A stretch of 64,000 nucleotides of DNA from Bradyrhizobium sp. CCBAU 53340 (GCF_015291645.1 NZ_CP030055.1:620001-684000); one strand, 5' to 3'. Counted from the stretch's first letter, positions 25,367 to 33,823 are shown. Made by a program: numbers and translations. The notes: a model not told the origin generated them from the sequence alone.

Positions 25367-26623
25367 TCAGGCCTGATCGAGGCCGTAGAGCGTGTGCAGC
25401 GTGCGCACCGCAAGCTCGGTATAGGCGGTGTCGATCAAAACCGAGAACTTGATCTCGGAGGTTGTGATGGCCCGGATGTTGATATTCCGTCCGGCGAGGG
25501 CCGAAAACGCCTGGGCGGCGACGCCGGCATGGCTGCGCATGCCGCTTCCGATCACCGAGATCTTGGCGACGTCGGTCGCGGTATCCAGCCGTGCATACCC
25601 GATCTTGGCCTTGGCGCCGGTAATGGTGTCCTTGGCCCTGACATAGTCGGCGGCCGGCACCGTGAAGGTCAGGTCGGTGGTCTTGCCGTCCTCGGACACG
25701 TTCTGAACGATCATGTCGACGTTGATATTGGCCTCCGCCAGCGGGCCGAAGATCGACGCGGCAACGCCGGGCTTGTCCTCGATCTGGCGTACCGAGATCT
25801 GGGCCTCGTCCTTCGAAAAGGCGATGCCGGTGACGACGTGATTTTCCATGATCTCCTCCTCGCCGCAGATCAGGGTGCCGGGCGGCTGGTTGGCATGCGG
25901 GTCGATATCCTCGGGCTTGTCGAAGCTCGAGCGGACGAAGATCGGCATGTTGTGGACCATGCCGAGTTCCACCGAGCGGACCTGGAGCACCTTGGCGCCC
26001 TGGGAGGCCAGTTCCAGCATGTCTTCGAACGCGATCTTGTCGAGCCGCTTGGCCTTCGGCACGATTCGCGGGTCGGTGGTGTAGACGCCGTCGACGTCGG
26101 TGTAGATGTCGCAGCGATCGGCCTTGACGGCGGCAGCGACCGCCACGGCGGAGGTGTCGGAGCCGCCGCGGCCGAGCGTGGTGATGCGGCCCGTCCTGGG
26201 ATCGATGCCCTGGAAGCCGGCGATGACCGCGACCTCCTTGCGATCCTTGAACCGGGAGATGATCTCGCTGCCGTCGATGTCCTCGATCCGGGCCGAGGCA
26301 TGGGCGTCGCTGGTCTTGATCGGGATCTGCCAGCCCTGCCAGGAGCGGGCCTGGATGCCCATGCTCTGGAGCACGATGGCCAAAAGGCCCGAGGTCACCT
26401 GCTCGCCGGAGGCGACGACGGCGTCGTATTCGCGCGCGTCGTGCATCGGCGAGGCCTCGGTGCACCAGGCCACCAGTTCGTTGGTCTTGCCCGACATCGC
26501 CGAGACGACCACAGCCACTTCATGGCCGGCGTCGACCTCACGCTTCACATGGCGTGCGACGTTGCGGATGCGTTCGATGTTGGCGACGGACGTGCCGCCG
26601 AATTTCATCACGAGACGGCTCAT
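25367..26623 (-). CDS. lysC: Aspartate kinase (ACT-regulated)
   Basis: A 418-residue protein. KFGGTSV at 7-13 is the phosphate-binding start of the kinase domain; LGRGGSDTSAVAVAAA and DIYTDVDGVYTTDPR complete it. Two ACT domains follow from about 265 (QISVRQIEDKPGVAASIFG; SVIGSGMRSHAGVAAQAF), so lysine and/or threonine feedback is expected. It makes aspartyl phosphate for lysine, threonine and methionine synthesis. It is divergent from a PH-domain protein gene. Confidence 0.97.
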   Translation of the reverse strand: MSRLVMKFGGTSVANIERIRNVARHVKREVDAGHEVAVVVSAMSGKTNELVAWCTEASPMHDAREYDAVVASGEQVTSGLLAIVLQSMGIQARSWQGWQIPIKTSDAHASARIEDIDGSEIISRFKDRKEVAVIAGFQGIDPRTGRITTLGRGGSDTSAVAVAAAVKADRCDIYTDVDGVYTTDPRIVPKAKRLDKIAFEDMLELASQGAKVLQVRSVELGMVHNMPIFVRSSFDKPEDIDPHANQPPGTLICGEEEIMENHVVTGIAFSKDEAQISVRQIEDKPGVAASIFGPLAEANINVDMIVQNVSEDGKTTDLTFTVPAADYVRAKDTITGAKAKIGYARLDTATDVAKISVIGSGMRSHAGVAAQAFSALAGRNINIRAITTSEIKFSVLIDTAYTELAVRTLHTLYGLDQA

Positions 26624-26775
26624 GACGACGCGTGCATTCCCTCTTGAGGATCAGTATGGTGACCCGCGCCGGACGGATGCCCTGGGGGATACCGACCGCG
26701 CGTATACAGAGGGGCGGGGCCGGGGGCAAGCGGGTTCCTGCACCGGCCAATCCAGGCAATGGGTTATCAGAGGTT

Positions 26776-27243
26776 ATGGCGCGCTATATTGACGAAATCC
26801 TGCAGCCCGGCGAGCGGGTGCTGTATTCGACCAATGCGCACTGGATCTTCTATTTCCCGGCCATTCTGGCCTGGATCGTGGCGATCGCCCTGTTCGCGGT
26901 CTCCCGCCAGAGCGACATCTACAGCATCATGATCCTCAGCCTGTTCGGCTCCGGCCTGGTGGCGCTGGCGGCCCTGTACTGGACCGTGAAGGGCTGGTTC
27001 CATCGCTTCACCACCGAGACCGACGTCACCAACCTGCGGGTGGTGCACAAGACCGGGTTCATCAAGCGCCGCACCTTCGAAATGGCGCTGGACAAGGTCG
27101 AGAGCGTCGACGTCGACCAGACCATACTTGGACGAATTCTCAACTACGGCGACGTGACCATTCGCGGTGTCGGCGAGGGAATCGAGACGATCAAGACTAT
27201 CGCCTCGCCGCTGGCCTTCCGTAGTTCGATCACCACGCGGTAG
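26776..27243 (+). CDS. PH-domain (bPH2) membrane protein
   Basis: A 155-residue protein with two TM helices (about 23-43 and 50-70) followed by a bacterial PH domain: RFTTETDVTNLRVVHKTGFIK, MALDKVESVDVDQTILGRIL and GDVTIRGVGEG. This resembles YdbS/YdbT-like proteins of unknown membrane role. ATG 26776 directly precedes the family start (MARYIDEILQPGERVLYSTN). It lies 14 bases upstream of ubiG and is probably co-transcribed with it. Confidence 0.85.
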   Translation: MARYIDEILQPGERVLYSTNAHWIFYFPAILAWIVAIALFAVSRQSDIYSIMILSLFGSGLVALAALYWTVKGWFHRFTTETDVTNLRVVHKTGFIKRRTFEMALDKVESVDVDQTILGRILNYGDVTIRGVGEGIETIKTIASPLAFRSSITTR

Positions 27244-27257
27244 GACCGCGCCTGACC

Positions 27258-28031
27258 ATGAGCATGCAGCAAGATACTTCCGCATCACCAAGTCCCCCGC
27301 AGGGCTCGACCGTCGACGCCGCCGAGATCGCGAAATTCTCAAAACTCTCGGCCGAGTGGTGGGACCCCAAGGGCAAGATGGCGCCGCTGCACCGGATCAA
27401 TCCGCTGCGGCTCGGCTATATCCGTGACGCCGCCTGCCGCAAGTTCGAGCGCAACGTGCGCAGCCTCAACTGCCTCGGTGGTCTGCGCGTGCTCGACATC
27501 GGCTGCGGCGCCGGCCTGCTCTGCGAGCCGCTCTCGCGCTTGGGCGCGCAGGTCATCGGCGTCGACCCGTCGGCCAGCAACATCGCCGCGGCGAAGCTGC
27601 ATGCCGCCAAGAGCCATTTGTCGATCGACTATCGCTGCACCACGGTGGAGGAGATCGACCCGCGCGAGCGCTTCGACATCGTGCTGGCGATGGAGGTGGT
27701 CGAGCACGTCGTCGATGTCGGCATCTTCCTCAAGCGCTGCGCCTCGATGCTGAAACCGAACGGCCTGATGGTGGTGTCCACGCTCAACCGCAATTGGAAG
27801 AGCTTCGCGCTCGCCATCGTCGGCGCCGAATACGTCCTGCGCTGGCTGCCGCGCGGCACCCACGAATGGAACAAGTTCGTCACGCCGGACGAACTGACCA
27901 AATATCTCCTCGACAACCGCCTCGTCATCACCGAGCAGACCGGCGTCGTTTACTCCCCCTTCGCCGACAAATGGACGCTCTCGTCCGATATGGACGTGAA
28001 CTACATGGTGGTGGCGGAAGGGATGGTGTGA
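27258..28031 (+). CDS. ubiG: Ubiquinone biosynthesis O-methyltransferase UbiG
   Basis: A 257-residue protein. It carries the UbiG opening KFSKLSAEWWDPKGKMAPLHRINPLR (seen in pieces), the SAM motif VLDIGCGAGLLCEPLSRLG, and VLAMEVVEHVVDV. It methylates both ring hydroxyls of ubiquinone intermediates. A polar, Gln/Ser-rich N-terminus of about 20 residues precedes the domain. Length and motifs are standard for alphaproteobacteria. Confidence 0.96.
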   Translation: MSMQQDTSASPSPPQGSTVDAAEIAKFSKLSAEWWDPKGKMAPLHRINPLRLGYIRDAACRKFERNVRSLNCLGGLRVLDIGCGAGLLCEPLSRLGAQVIGVDPSASNIAAAKLHAAKSHLSIDYRCTTVEEIDPRERFDIVLAMEVVEHVVDVGIFLKRCASMLKPNGLMVVSTLNRNWKSFALAIVGAEYVLRWLPRGTHEWNKFVTPDELTKYLLDNRLVITEQTGVVYSPFADKWTLSSDMDVNYMVVAEGMV

Positions 28032-28071
28032 GCTGAAGTGAGTGAGGTGCGAGTTCGTGCCCCTCGAACGG

Positions 28072-28101
28072 TGTCGTCCCTGCGAACGCAGGGACCCATA
28101 A
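28072..28101 (+). repeat. Left 30-bp inverted repeat bracketing the GIY-YIG gene
   Basis: This 30-base segment contains the hairpin GTCCCTGCG-AA-CGCAGGGAC and ends CCATAA. It is the exact reverse complement of 28550-28579. The same arm type with GGC in place of TGC bounds the gene-less element at 40921-41065. Confidence 0.9.
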
Positions 28102-28140
28102 CCACAGGCCCTGGTTGCTAGCTGAGACAGGGGCCCGAGC

Positions 28141-28422
28141 ATGTACTACGTCTACATCCTCGCCAGCCGCCATCACGGAACGCTCTATATCGGCGTCACT
28201 AACTCGCTGCAGAAGCGGCTGGACCAGCACCGCGCCGGCAAAGGCTCGGAGTTCGTCAAGCGATACGGAGTATATCGGCTCGTCTACGCCGAATCCTTCG
28301 AGCGGGCGGAAGAGGCGATTGCCTGCGAAAAGCAGCTCAAACGCTGGAAGCGCGATTGGAAGATCGAGTTGATCGAGCGTGACAATCCGGAATGGCGCGA
28401 TTTGAGCGATCTGCTGGTTTGA
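28141..28422 (+). CDS. GIY-YIG endonuclease-family protein inside an inverted-repeat unit
   Basis: A 93-residue single-domain GIY-YIG protein: YYVYILAS and TLYIGVT form the GIY..YIG strand pair, R31-region QKRLDQH supplies the arginine, and AIACEKQLKRWKR the glutamate expected in the active site. No separate DNA-binding domain is present. Such UPF0213/YhbQ-like proteins are widespread and mostly uncharacterised. Its position inside perfect 30-bp inverted repeats (28072-28101 and 28550-28579) and next to a third copy (28448 onward) suggests it travels with, or acts on, those repeats. That link is inference. Confidence 0.88.
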   Translation: MYYVYILASRHHGTLYIGVTNSLQKRLDQHRAGKGSEFVKRYGVYRLVYAESFERAEEAIACEKQLKRWKRDWKIELIERDNPEWRDLSDLLV

Positions 28423-28445
28423 CTCCCTGGCGCTGCCAAGCAAAC

Positions 28446-28581
28446 GCTGTCGTCCCTGCGAACGCAGGGACCATACCGCGGAATCTATCGGGTGGACGGA
28501 AGGTGTTTGATGCGTGGGTTGGCCGCCTTCGCAAAACTGCTCCCTGGGATTATGGGTCCCTGCGTTCGCAGGGACGACAGC
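28446..28581. repeat. Composite palindromic repeat, family A, copy 2
   Basis: The ends are inverted copies: GCTGTCG-GTCCCTGCG-type hairpin at 28452-28471 and its mirror at 28556-28575, ending CGACAGC. The spacer begins CATACCGCGG and contains TCTATCGG, like copies at 40921 and 62746. The left arm lacks one C compared with the right. The right arm doubles as the right end of the GIY-YIG unit. Confidence 0.85.
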
Positions 28582-28683
28582 TTGCTTGTCGCGAGAGCAT
28601 CGCACCCATGACGTCCATGTAGTTGACCAGCGAGTCTGTTCCCGTCACCCTCACAAACTGCCTCCCTAACTCCACCCCACCCC

Positions 28684-29583
28684 ATGTTCACCGTCACCAG
28701 CCTCTGGATTCCATTCACCGTCGTCGCTGCGCTCGGCCAGGTCGCGCGCAATGCGATGCAGCGGTCGCTGACGAAGCCGCTGGGGACGTGGGGCGCGACC
28801 AATATCCGCTTTCTGTTCGGCTTTCCCTTCTCGCTGCTGTTTCTGGGGTTGGTGCTGGTCGCGACCGGCGACCATATCGGCATGCCGCCGTCGGTGTTCT
28901 GGCCGTGGCTGCTGTTGGGGGCGCTCAGCCAGATCGTTGCGACCGGCCTGATGCTGCTGGCGATGAACGACCGCTCTTTCGTGGTGACGACGGCCTATCT
29001 GAAAACGGAGGCGATCCAGACCGCGATCTTCGGCTTCGTCTTTCTCGGCGATCACCTGACCTGGCTGAAGGTGCTGGCGATCGTGATCGCGACCGTCGGC
29101 GTCGTCATCACCGCGCTGCGTCCGGGCGGCGAGAAGAGCTTTGCGGAGATGAAGCCGACCATCACCGGCCTCGTCGCTGCGGCGGCGTTCGCGCTGTCGG
29201 CTGTTGGCTTCCGCGGCGCGATCATCAACGTTCCCGGCGTATCCTTCGTGACTGCGGCCTCGTTCACGCTGGTGCTTGGGTTGTTCGTGCAGACGCTGGT
29301 GCTGACCATCTATTTGCTGTGGCGTGCGCCAAAGGTGCTTCAATCGATTCTGGGGCTATGGAAGCCGTCTCTGCTCGCCGGCTTCATGGGCGCCTTCGCC
29401 TCGCAATTCTGGTTCCTGGCGTTCGCGCTGACGGCCGCTGCCAATGTTCGCACCCTCGCTTTGATCGAGGTGCTGTTCGCGCAGGGCGTGGCGTATTACT
29501 CGTTCAAGCAGCCGATCGCGCTTCGCGAGATCATCGGCATCGCGCTGATCGTGGTGGGCGTGGCGGTGCTGGTGGGGGTGTAG
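28684..29583 (+). CDS. EamA/DMT-family transporter
   Basis: A 299-residue protein with about 10 TM helices in two halves (LLLGALSQIVATGLMLLAM; AFALSAVGFRGAII; IIGIALIVVGVAVLVGV). It differs from the EamA protein at 15852, so this is a second, unrelated member. The N-terminus FTVVAALGQVARNAMQRSL is that of the 'EamA family/multidrug DMT transporter permease' group. Substrate unknown. It stands alone between two palindromic repeats. Confidence 0.88.
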   Translation: MFTVTSLWIPFTVVAALGQVARNAMQRSLTKPLGTWGATNIRFLFGFPFSLLFLGLVLVATGDHIGMPPSVFWPWLLLGALSQIVATGLMLLAMNDRSFVVTTAYLKTEAIQTAIFGFVFLGDHLTWLKVLAIVIATVGVVITALRPGGEKSFAEMKPTITGLVAAAAFALSAVGFRGAIINVPGVSFVTAASFTLVLGLFVQTLVLTIYLLWRAPKVLQSILGLWKPSLLAGFMGAFASQFWFLAFALTAAANVRTLALIEVLFAQGVAYYSFKQPIALREIIGIALIVVGVAVLVGV

Positions 29584-29600
29584 CCAAGTCCCTCAACCGC

Positions 29601-29690
29601 CGTCATGCCCGGGCTTGTCCCGGGCATCCACGTTCTTCGTTGTCACAGGAAGGAAAGGCGTGGATGGCCGGGACAAGCCCGGCCATGACG
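29601..29690. repeat. Palindromic repeat, family C
   Basis: CGTCATGCCCGGGCTTGTCC opens the left arm (29601-29632) and the right arm (29659-29690) is its near-perfect inverted copy ending GGCCATGACG. Each arm also folds on itself (CCGGGC-TTGT-CCCGG type). It lies between convergent genes and could act as a transcription stop. Confidence 0.8.
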
Positions 29691-29703
29691 AAGACAGCAA
29701 CGC

Positions 29704-30180
29704 CTAATTCCTGTCTTCCGGCAGTGTCGGCAACGGCGACACTTCGATACCTTCCTCGATCAGCGATTTTGCCTCGTCCGGCGAGGCCTCGCCGTAGATC
29801 GGGCGGTGCTCCTTGTCGCCGTAATGCATCGCGCGGGCTTCGGTCGCGAAGCGCTCGCCGACATTGTCGGCGTTCTTGACGATGTGGTCGCGCAGCTCCT
29901 TCAGCTTGGCGCGCAGCTCGCGCTCCTGCGCCATCATCAGCGAGGTCGGTCCGGACGGTGCAGCCTCGGGCGCGGTGGCCGCGACAGGCTCTGCCGGCGG
30001 CGTTGCACGTCCCTTCTTGCCGACGATGCGCGGCGCCATGATCGCCTTGTCGACCTTGGCCGAGCCGCAGATCGGACAGGTCACGAGCTTGCGCTTCACC
30101 TGCGAATCATAGGCCGACGAGCTCTGAAACCAGCTCTCGAACTCGTGGTTGCGGTCGCAGTGAAGCGCGTAGCGGATCAT
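29704..30180 (-). CDS. DUF1178 family protein, zinc-ribbon-like
   Basis: A 158-residue protein. [21 protein letters not shown] at the start with C8 and CPIC at 35-38 suggests a zinc ribbon, then a Pro/Ala linker and a helical C-terminal half (RELRAKLKELRDHIVKNADN). The end GEASPDEAKSLIEEGIEVSPLP is typical of DUF1178. The start ATG overlaps the nitrilase stop (ATGA), so the two are translationally coupled. Function unknown. Confidence 0.92.
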   Translation of the reverse strand: MIRYALHCDRNHEFESWFQSSSAYDSQVKRKLVTCPICGSAKVDKAIMAPRIVGKKGRATPPAEPVAATAPEAAPSGPTSLMMAQERELRAKLKELRDHIVKNADNVGERFATEARAMHYGDKEHRPIYGEASPDEAKSLIEEGIEVSPLPTLPEDRN

Positions 30181-31055
30181 GCCGAGCCCCGCACCAGGTG
30201 CAGATGATCCGGCCCGGCCTTTGAATCGGAGACGCCGAAGCGGCGGCCGTGCTGGAGCGAGGGGATCGCGCGGCGCGCCGTCTCGACCTTGGCCGGATCG
30301 ATCTTGGCCATGATGATGCCGGGCTCGACATCGCCCTCGGCGAGGATCTCGCCCCAGGGGTCGATGATCAGCGAGTGACCATAGGTCTCGCGCTTGTTCT
30401 CGTGGGTGCCGGCCTGGGCAGCTGCGAAGATGAAGCAGCCGGTCTCGATCGCACGCGACCGCAGCAGGATGTGCCAGTGCGCTTCGCCGGTCTTGCGGGT
30501 GAAGGCCGACGGCACGGTGATGAAAGAGGCGCCGCTTTCGGCGAGCGCGCGGTAGAGCGCCGGGAAGCGCACGTCGTAGCAGATCGTGAGGCCGACGCGG
30601 CCCCAGGGCAGGTCGGAGATCACGGCGGTCTCGCCCGGCTGGTAATTGGCGGATTCGCGATAGCTCTCGCCGTCCGGCAGCTCGATGTCGAACATGTGGA
30701 TCTTGTCGTAGCTCGCGAGCACATCGCCCTCGGGCCCGATCAGGAAGGAGCGGTTGACCGCCTTTTCAGGCGAGAAGCGCAGTGCCAGCGAGCCGACATG
30801 GAGGTGGATCTTCAACTCCGCTGCGAGGGCGCGATAGGCCTTCAGCGAAGTGTCGTCCTCCTCGCTCTGGAGATGCTCGAACAGCGCCTTGCGGTTCAGC
30901 TGCATCATGTTGCTGACTTCGGGCGTCTGCACATAGTCCGCGCCGTTGGCGGCCGCTTCCCGGATGAGTTTCGTCGCCTGAGCGAGGCTGGGCCCCGGCA
31001 TCAGGCCGGTGCGCATCTGCACCATGGCGGCGGTGAAGGTCCTGTCCTCGCTCAT
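30177..31055 (-). CDS. Carbon-nitrogen hydrolase (Nit/omega-amidase-like)
   Basis: A 292-residue nitrilase-superfamily protein with the triad E46 (QTPEV), K118 ([14 protein letters not shown]) and C159 (TICYDVRFP). The YDKIHMFD and [16 protein letters not shown] context matches the Nit1/Nit2 branch, whose members repair deaminated glutathione or hydrolyse omega-amides. Its neighbour is a glutaredoxin gene overlapping by 4 bases, which supports a link with glutathione. Start ATG 31055 fits the overlap; the longer frame was rejected. Confidence 0.92.
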   Translation of the reverse strand: MSEDRTFTAAMVQMRTGLMPGPSLAQATKLIREAAANGADYVQTPEVSNMMQLNRKALFEHLQSEEDDTSLKAYRALAAELKIHLHVGSLALRFSPEKAVNRSFLIGPEGDVLASYDKIHMFDIELPDGESYRESANYQPGETAVISDLPWGRVGLTICYDVRFPALYRALAESGASFITVPSAFTRKTGEAHWHILLRSRAIETGCFIFAAAQAGTHENKRETYGHSLIIDPWGEILAEGDVEPGIIMAKIDPAKVETARRAIPSLQHGRRFGVSDSKAGPDHLHLVRGSA

Positions 31056-31327
31056 GAGACCGCCTTGACGCTTTCGAGCAGGCCGTCGAGCTTGCCCTCG
31101 CGATCGAGCGCATAAAGATCGTCGCAGCCGCCGACATGGGCTCCGCCGATCCAGATCTGCGGGAAGGTCGAGCCTTGGCCGGCGCGGTCGTACATCTCCT
31201 CGCGCCAGGACGGGTTCTTGGCGACGTCGAATTCCGTGAAGGTCGCCTTCTTGCGGGTCAGAAGCGACCTGGCAGCGGAACAATAGCCGCATCCCGGCCT
31301 GGTATAGATCTCGACAGCAGCGGTCAT
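31052..31327 (-). CDS. grxC: Glutaredoxin 3
   Basis: A 91-residue monothiol/dithiol-size glutaredoxin with active site CGYC (C13, C16) instead of the usual CPYC, then the GSH-binding segments TFPQIWIGGAHVGGCDDL. It reduces disulfides with glutathione. The start is ATG 31327 (MTAAVEIYTR) by family length; ATG 31345 would add six residues. Its stop overlaps the nitrilase ATG. Confidence 0.94.
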   Translation of the reverse strand: MTAAVEIYTRPGCGYCSAARSLLTRKKATFTEFDVAKNPSWREEMYDRAGQGSTFPQIWIGGAHVGGCDDLYALDREGKLDGLLESVKAVS

Positions 31328-31374
31328 GGTATCAAGCGCTCTCATGTCACGAATTTATTGAATTATATGGGGGT

Positions 31375-32172
31375 TTACCTGATCTCGACAACCCGGGCAA
31401 AGACCAGCACGTCGACCTGGGCGGCCTTGGCGCGCAGCAGGGCACGTGCGCAGGCATCCAAAGTGGCACCCGATGTCAGGACATCGTCGACCAGGACGAT
31501 ACGCTGGCCCTGGATTTCGGCCTGACGGTCGGGGGATACCTGGAATGCGCCCTGTACATTGGTGGCGCGCTGGGCCCGCGACAGGCCGATCTGCTGCTTG
31601 GTGGCGCGCACCCGGCGCAGCACCTCAGCTCTCACCTTCACCCCGCTCTGGCGCGCGATGATGTGCGCCAGCGCGCCGGACTGGTTGTAGCGCCTCCGCC
31701 AGGCCCGCCGCCAATGCAGAGGCACCGGCACCAGCATGTCGGCGCCCGCCAGCAGCTCGCCGCCCGCGCGCGCCATCCAGCGGCCCATGGCGGGCGCCAG
31801 ATCCGTGCGGTCCTGGTATTTCAGCGCATGCACCAGCGTGCGCGCGACGTCGTCGTAGCGTACGGCCGCGCGCGCCCGCATATAGGCCGGCGGGCTCGCG
31901 ATGGCCTCCATCGACAGCATGTCGGGGCCGGGGTCGTAGACGAAGGGAATGCCAAGCCGCGGGCAGTAAGGCCGCTCGATGAAGGACAGCTTTGCCCAGC
32001 ACGTCGCGCACACTCCCTCGCCATCGACTGGTTCGCGGCAGGCCACGCACAAGGTCGGCAGCGCGATGTCGAGCGCGAGTTTTGCCACGCGCGACACGAC
32101 GTGGCGGCCGACGGTCCACACCGTGCGCAGCGGTGCAGTGATGGAGCGGGAAGGGGCGGCGTCGGCTTCCAT
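31375..32172 (-). CDS. ComF-family phosphoribosyltransferase-like protein
   Basis: A 265-residue protein. A zinc site (LCVACREPVDGEGVCATCW, four Cys) precedes a PRTase domain whose PRPP loop is VLVDDVLTSGAT. YNQSGALAHIIARQSG and LSRAQRATNVQGAFQV are conserved in ComF/GntX proteins, linked to DNA uptake or utilisation. The N-terminus from 1 to 35 is a polar leader. It is followed by grxC after 47 bases, probably an operon. Confidence 0.93.
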   Translation of the reverse strand: MEADAAPSRSITAPLRTVWTVGRHVVSRVAKLALDIALPTLCVACREPVDGEGVCATCWAKLSFIERPYCPRLGIPFVYDPGPDMLSMEAIASPPAYMRARAAVRYDDVARTLVHALKYQDRTDLAPAMGRWMARAGGELLAGADMLVPVPLHWRRAWRRRYNQSGALAHIIARQSGVKVRAEVLRRVRATKQQIGLSRAQRATNVQGAFQVSPDRQAEIQGQRIVLVDDVLTSGATLDACARALLRAKAAQVDVLVFARVVEIR

Positions 32173-32213
32173 GAGGGAAGGGTAGCGCTATGGGGACAAC
32201 CGCTCAAGCCACG

Positions 32214-32359
32214 CTCTCGTGCCCCGGACGCGGCGCAGCGCCTCTTTGGCGGTGCGCCGCTGAGCCGGGGCCCATCTCTCCGCATCGTACTGTGTTGCTT
32301 TCTGGGTCCCGGCTCAGCGGAGCGTCACTGCGTGCCGCTCTGCGTCCGGGACACGAGAG
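32214..32359. repeat. Palindromic repeat, family D, copy 1
   Basis: CTCTCGTG at the left end and CACGAGAG (imperfect) at the right end bound about 146 bases. The centre holds inverted copies of GCTGAGCCGGGGCCCA and TGGGTCCCGGCTCAGC. It separates comF from the divergent methyltransferase gene. A related but more degenerate copy lies at 33250-33403. Confidence 0.75.
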
Positions 32360-32397
32360 AGATTGCAATCGCCTGTATGATCGGCGTAACCAGCGGC

Positions 32398-33246
32398 ATG
32401 GCTCAGCCTCCGCAAACCCCGCCCGCATTGTTCGATCGTGTCTTGCTGCATGCGCGGCAGCAGCGCGCGCAGACGCAAGATCCGGTCTCTTTCCTGCTCG
32501 ACCGGGTCGCCGAAGACATGGCCGACCGGCTGGCCGCGGTGATGCGGGAGTTTCACGCGCCGGCCGATCTCTGGACGCCAGGTGAGGGGCTCGCGGGGCT
32601 TCGCGCGCGGCTGCCGTCCATTCAACGGATCGCGCTCGATGCTGCAGGTTCGGAAAAATTGCCGTTCGCGCCGGAGAGTCTCGATCTCGTCGTCTCGGCG
32701 CTGGCGCTGCAATTCGTCAACGATCTGCCGGGCGTGCTCGCGCAAATCCGTCGCGCGCTGAAGCCGGACGGGTTGCTGCTCGCCGCCATGATCGGTGGCG
32801 ACAGCCTGACGGAGCTGCGCCAATCCTTTGCCGCAGCGGAAGCTGAATGCGAGGGCGGCGTGTCGCCGCGCGTCGCGCCGTTCGCCGATCTGCGCGACAT
32901 CGGCGCGCTGTTGCAGCGGGCGGGCTTTGCGCTGCCGGTCACTGACGTCGACCGCGTCGTGGTGCGTTATTCCAGCGCATTCGTCTTGATGCAGGATCTC
33001 CGCCGCATGGGCGCGGCCAACGTGCTGATCGAACGGCGCCGCACGCCGAGCCGGCGCGCGACATTGCTGCGCATGGCCGAAATCTACGCCGAGCGCTTCG
33101 CCGATGCCGACGGCCGCATCCGTGCGACGTTCGACATCATCTGGCTCTCAGGCTGGGCGCCGCATGCCAGCCAGCAGCAGCCGCTGAAGCCGGGTTCGGC
33201 GAAAGCGAGCCTGGCTGAAGCGGTGAAGAAGGCGGGGGAGGGGTGA
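32398..33246 (+). CDS. SAM-dependent methyltransferase, NDUFAF5/BioC-like
   Basis: A 282-residue protein. PPALFDRVLLHARQQRA is the typical N-terminus of NDUFAF5-like proteins; FAPESLDLVVSALALQFVND and QIRRALKPDGLLLAAMIGGDSL are methyltransferase strands 4-5, and the C-terminal LMQDLRRMGAANVL is conserved. The mitochondrial relatives assist complex I assembly. The glycine-rich SAM motif is not obvious. The start is set at ATG 32398; ATG 32377 would add MIGVTSG. The gene lies between two family D repeats. Confidence 0.82.
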   Translation: MAQPPQTPPALFDRVLLHARQQRAQTQDPVSFLLDRVAEDMADRLAAVMREFHAPADLWTPGEGLAGLRARLPSIQRIALDAAGSEKLPFAPESLDLVVSALALQFVNDLPGVLAQIRRALKPDGLLLAAMIGGDSLTELRQSFAAAEAECEGGVSPRVAPFADLRDIGALLQRAGFALPVTDVDRVVVRYSSAFVLMQDLRRMGAANVLIERRRTPSRRATLLRMAEIYAERFADADGRIRATFDIIWLSGWAPHASQQQPLKPGSAKASLAEAVKKAGEG

Positions 33247-33249
33247 TCT

Positions 33250-33403
33250 GTGTCCCGGACGCGGTGCGGCACCATAAGCGCGTTTACGCGCGTCTTCGAC
33301 GCGCCACGGTGACGCTCCGCAGCGCCGGGACCCAGCTCTGTTGCTAACATGGGCCCCGGCTCTGCAGCGCACCGCGGAAGACGCGCTGCGCTGCGTCCGA
33401 GGC
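33250..33403. repeat. Palindromic repeat, family D, copy 2 (degenerate)
   Basis: Starts TGTCCCGGACGC, ends GCGCTGCGTCCGAGG, and contains CCGGGACCCAGCTCTG and GGGCCCCGGCTCTGCAGCG in the middle as in copy 1. An extra hairpin GCGCG-TTTA-CGCGC lies at about 33278-33291. It fills the whole spacer between convergent genes. Confidence 0.65.
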
Positions 33404-33412
33404 AAGCAAGCC

Positions 33413-33823
33413 TCACATCAGCAAATCAATCAAATGCGGGATCAGCGGAATGTCCGCAGGCGGCATCGGGTAGTCGCGCAGCTTGTTGGCGCGGACCCAG
33501 GCGAGGGTCTGGCCTTCGCGCGGCGTGACCTGGCCTTCCCAGCGACGGCAGATGTAGAGCGGCATCAACAGATGAAAGGTCTCGTAGCCGTAGCTCGCAA
33601 AGGTGAGCGGCGCGAGGCACGGTTCGGCGACGGTGATGCCGAGCTCCTCGTTGAGCTCGCGGATCAGGCTCTGCTCGGGCCGTTCGCCGGGTTCGAGCTT
33701 GCCGCCGGGAAATTCCCAGAGGCCAGCCAGCGTCTTGCCTTCGGGGCGCTGCGCGATCAGGACGCGCTTGTCGGTGTCGACGAGCGCGCACGCCACCACC
33801 AGGGTCAGTTTCAAATCGGCCAT
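33413..33823 (-). CDS. mutT: Nudix hydrolase, MutT-type (8-oxo-dGTP diphosphatase)
   Basis: A 136-residue protein. The Nudix box reads GGKLEPGERPEQSLIRELNEELGI, given here as G-x5-E-x7-REL-x-EELGI. LIAQRPEGKTLAGLWEFPGG and the C-terminal YPMPPADIPLIPHL match MutT, which hydrolyses 8-oxo-dGTP and prevents A:T to C:G mutations. ATG 33823 gives the family length; the longer frame starts 28 codons upstream without support. It converges on the preceding methyltransferase. Confidence 0.9.
   Translation of the reverse strand: MADLKLTLVVACALVDTDKRVLIAQRPEGKTLAGLWEFPGGKLEPGERPEQSLIRELNEELGITVAEPCLAPLTFASYGYETFHLLMPLYICRRWEGQVTPREGQTLAWVRANKLRDYPMPPADIPLIPHLIDLLM

Noticed and set aside
28072..28579. 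Insertion sequence around the GIY-YIG gene
   Set aside because: No transposase or visible target duplication is present; it is reported instead as an inverted-repeat unit.
31663..32397. Long N-terminal extension of the methyltransferase gene
   Set aside because: It runs antisense through comF and the family D repeat; the family start lies at 32398.
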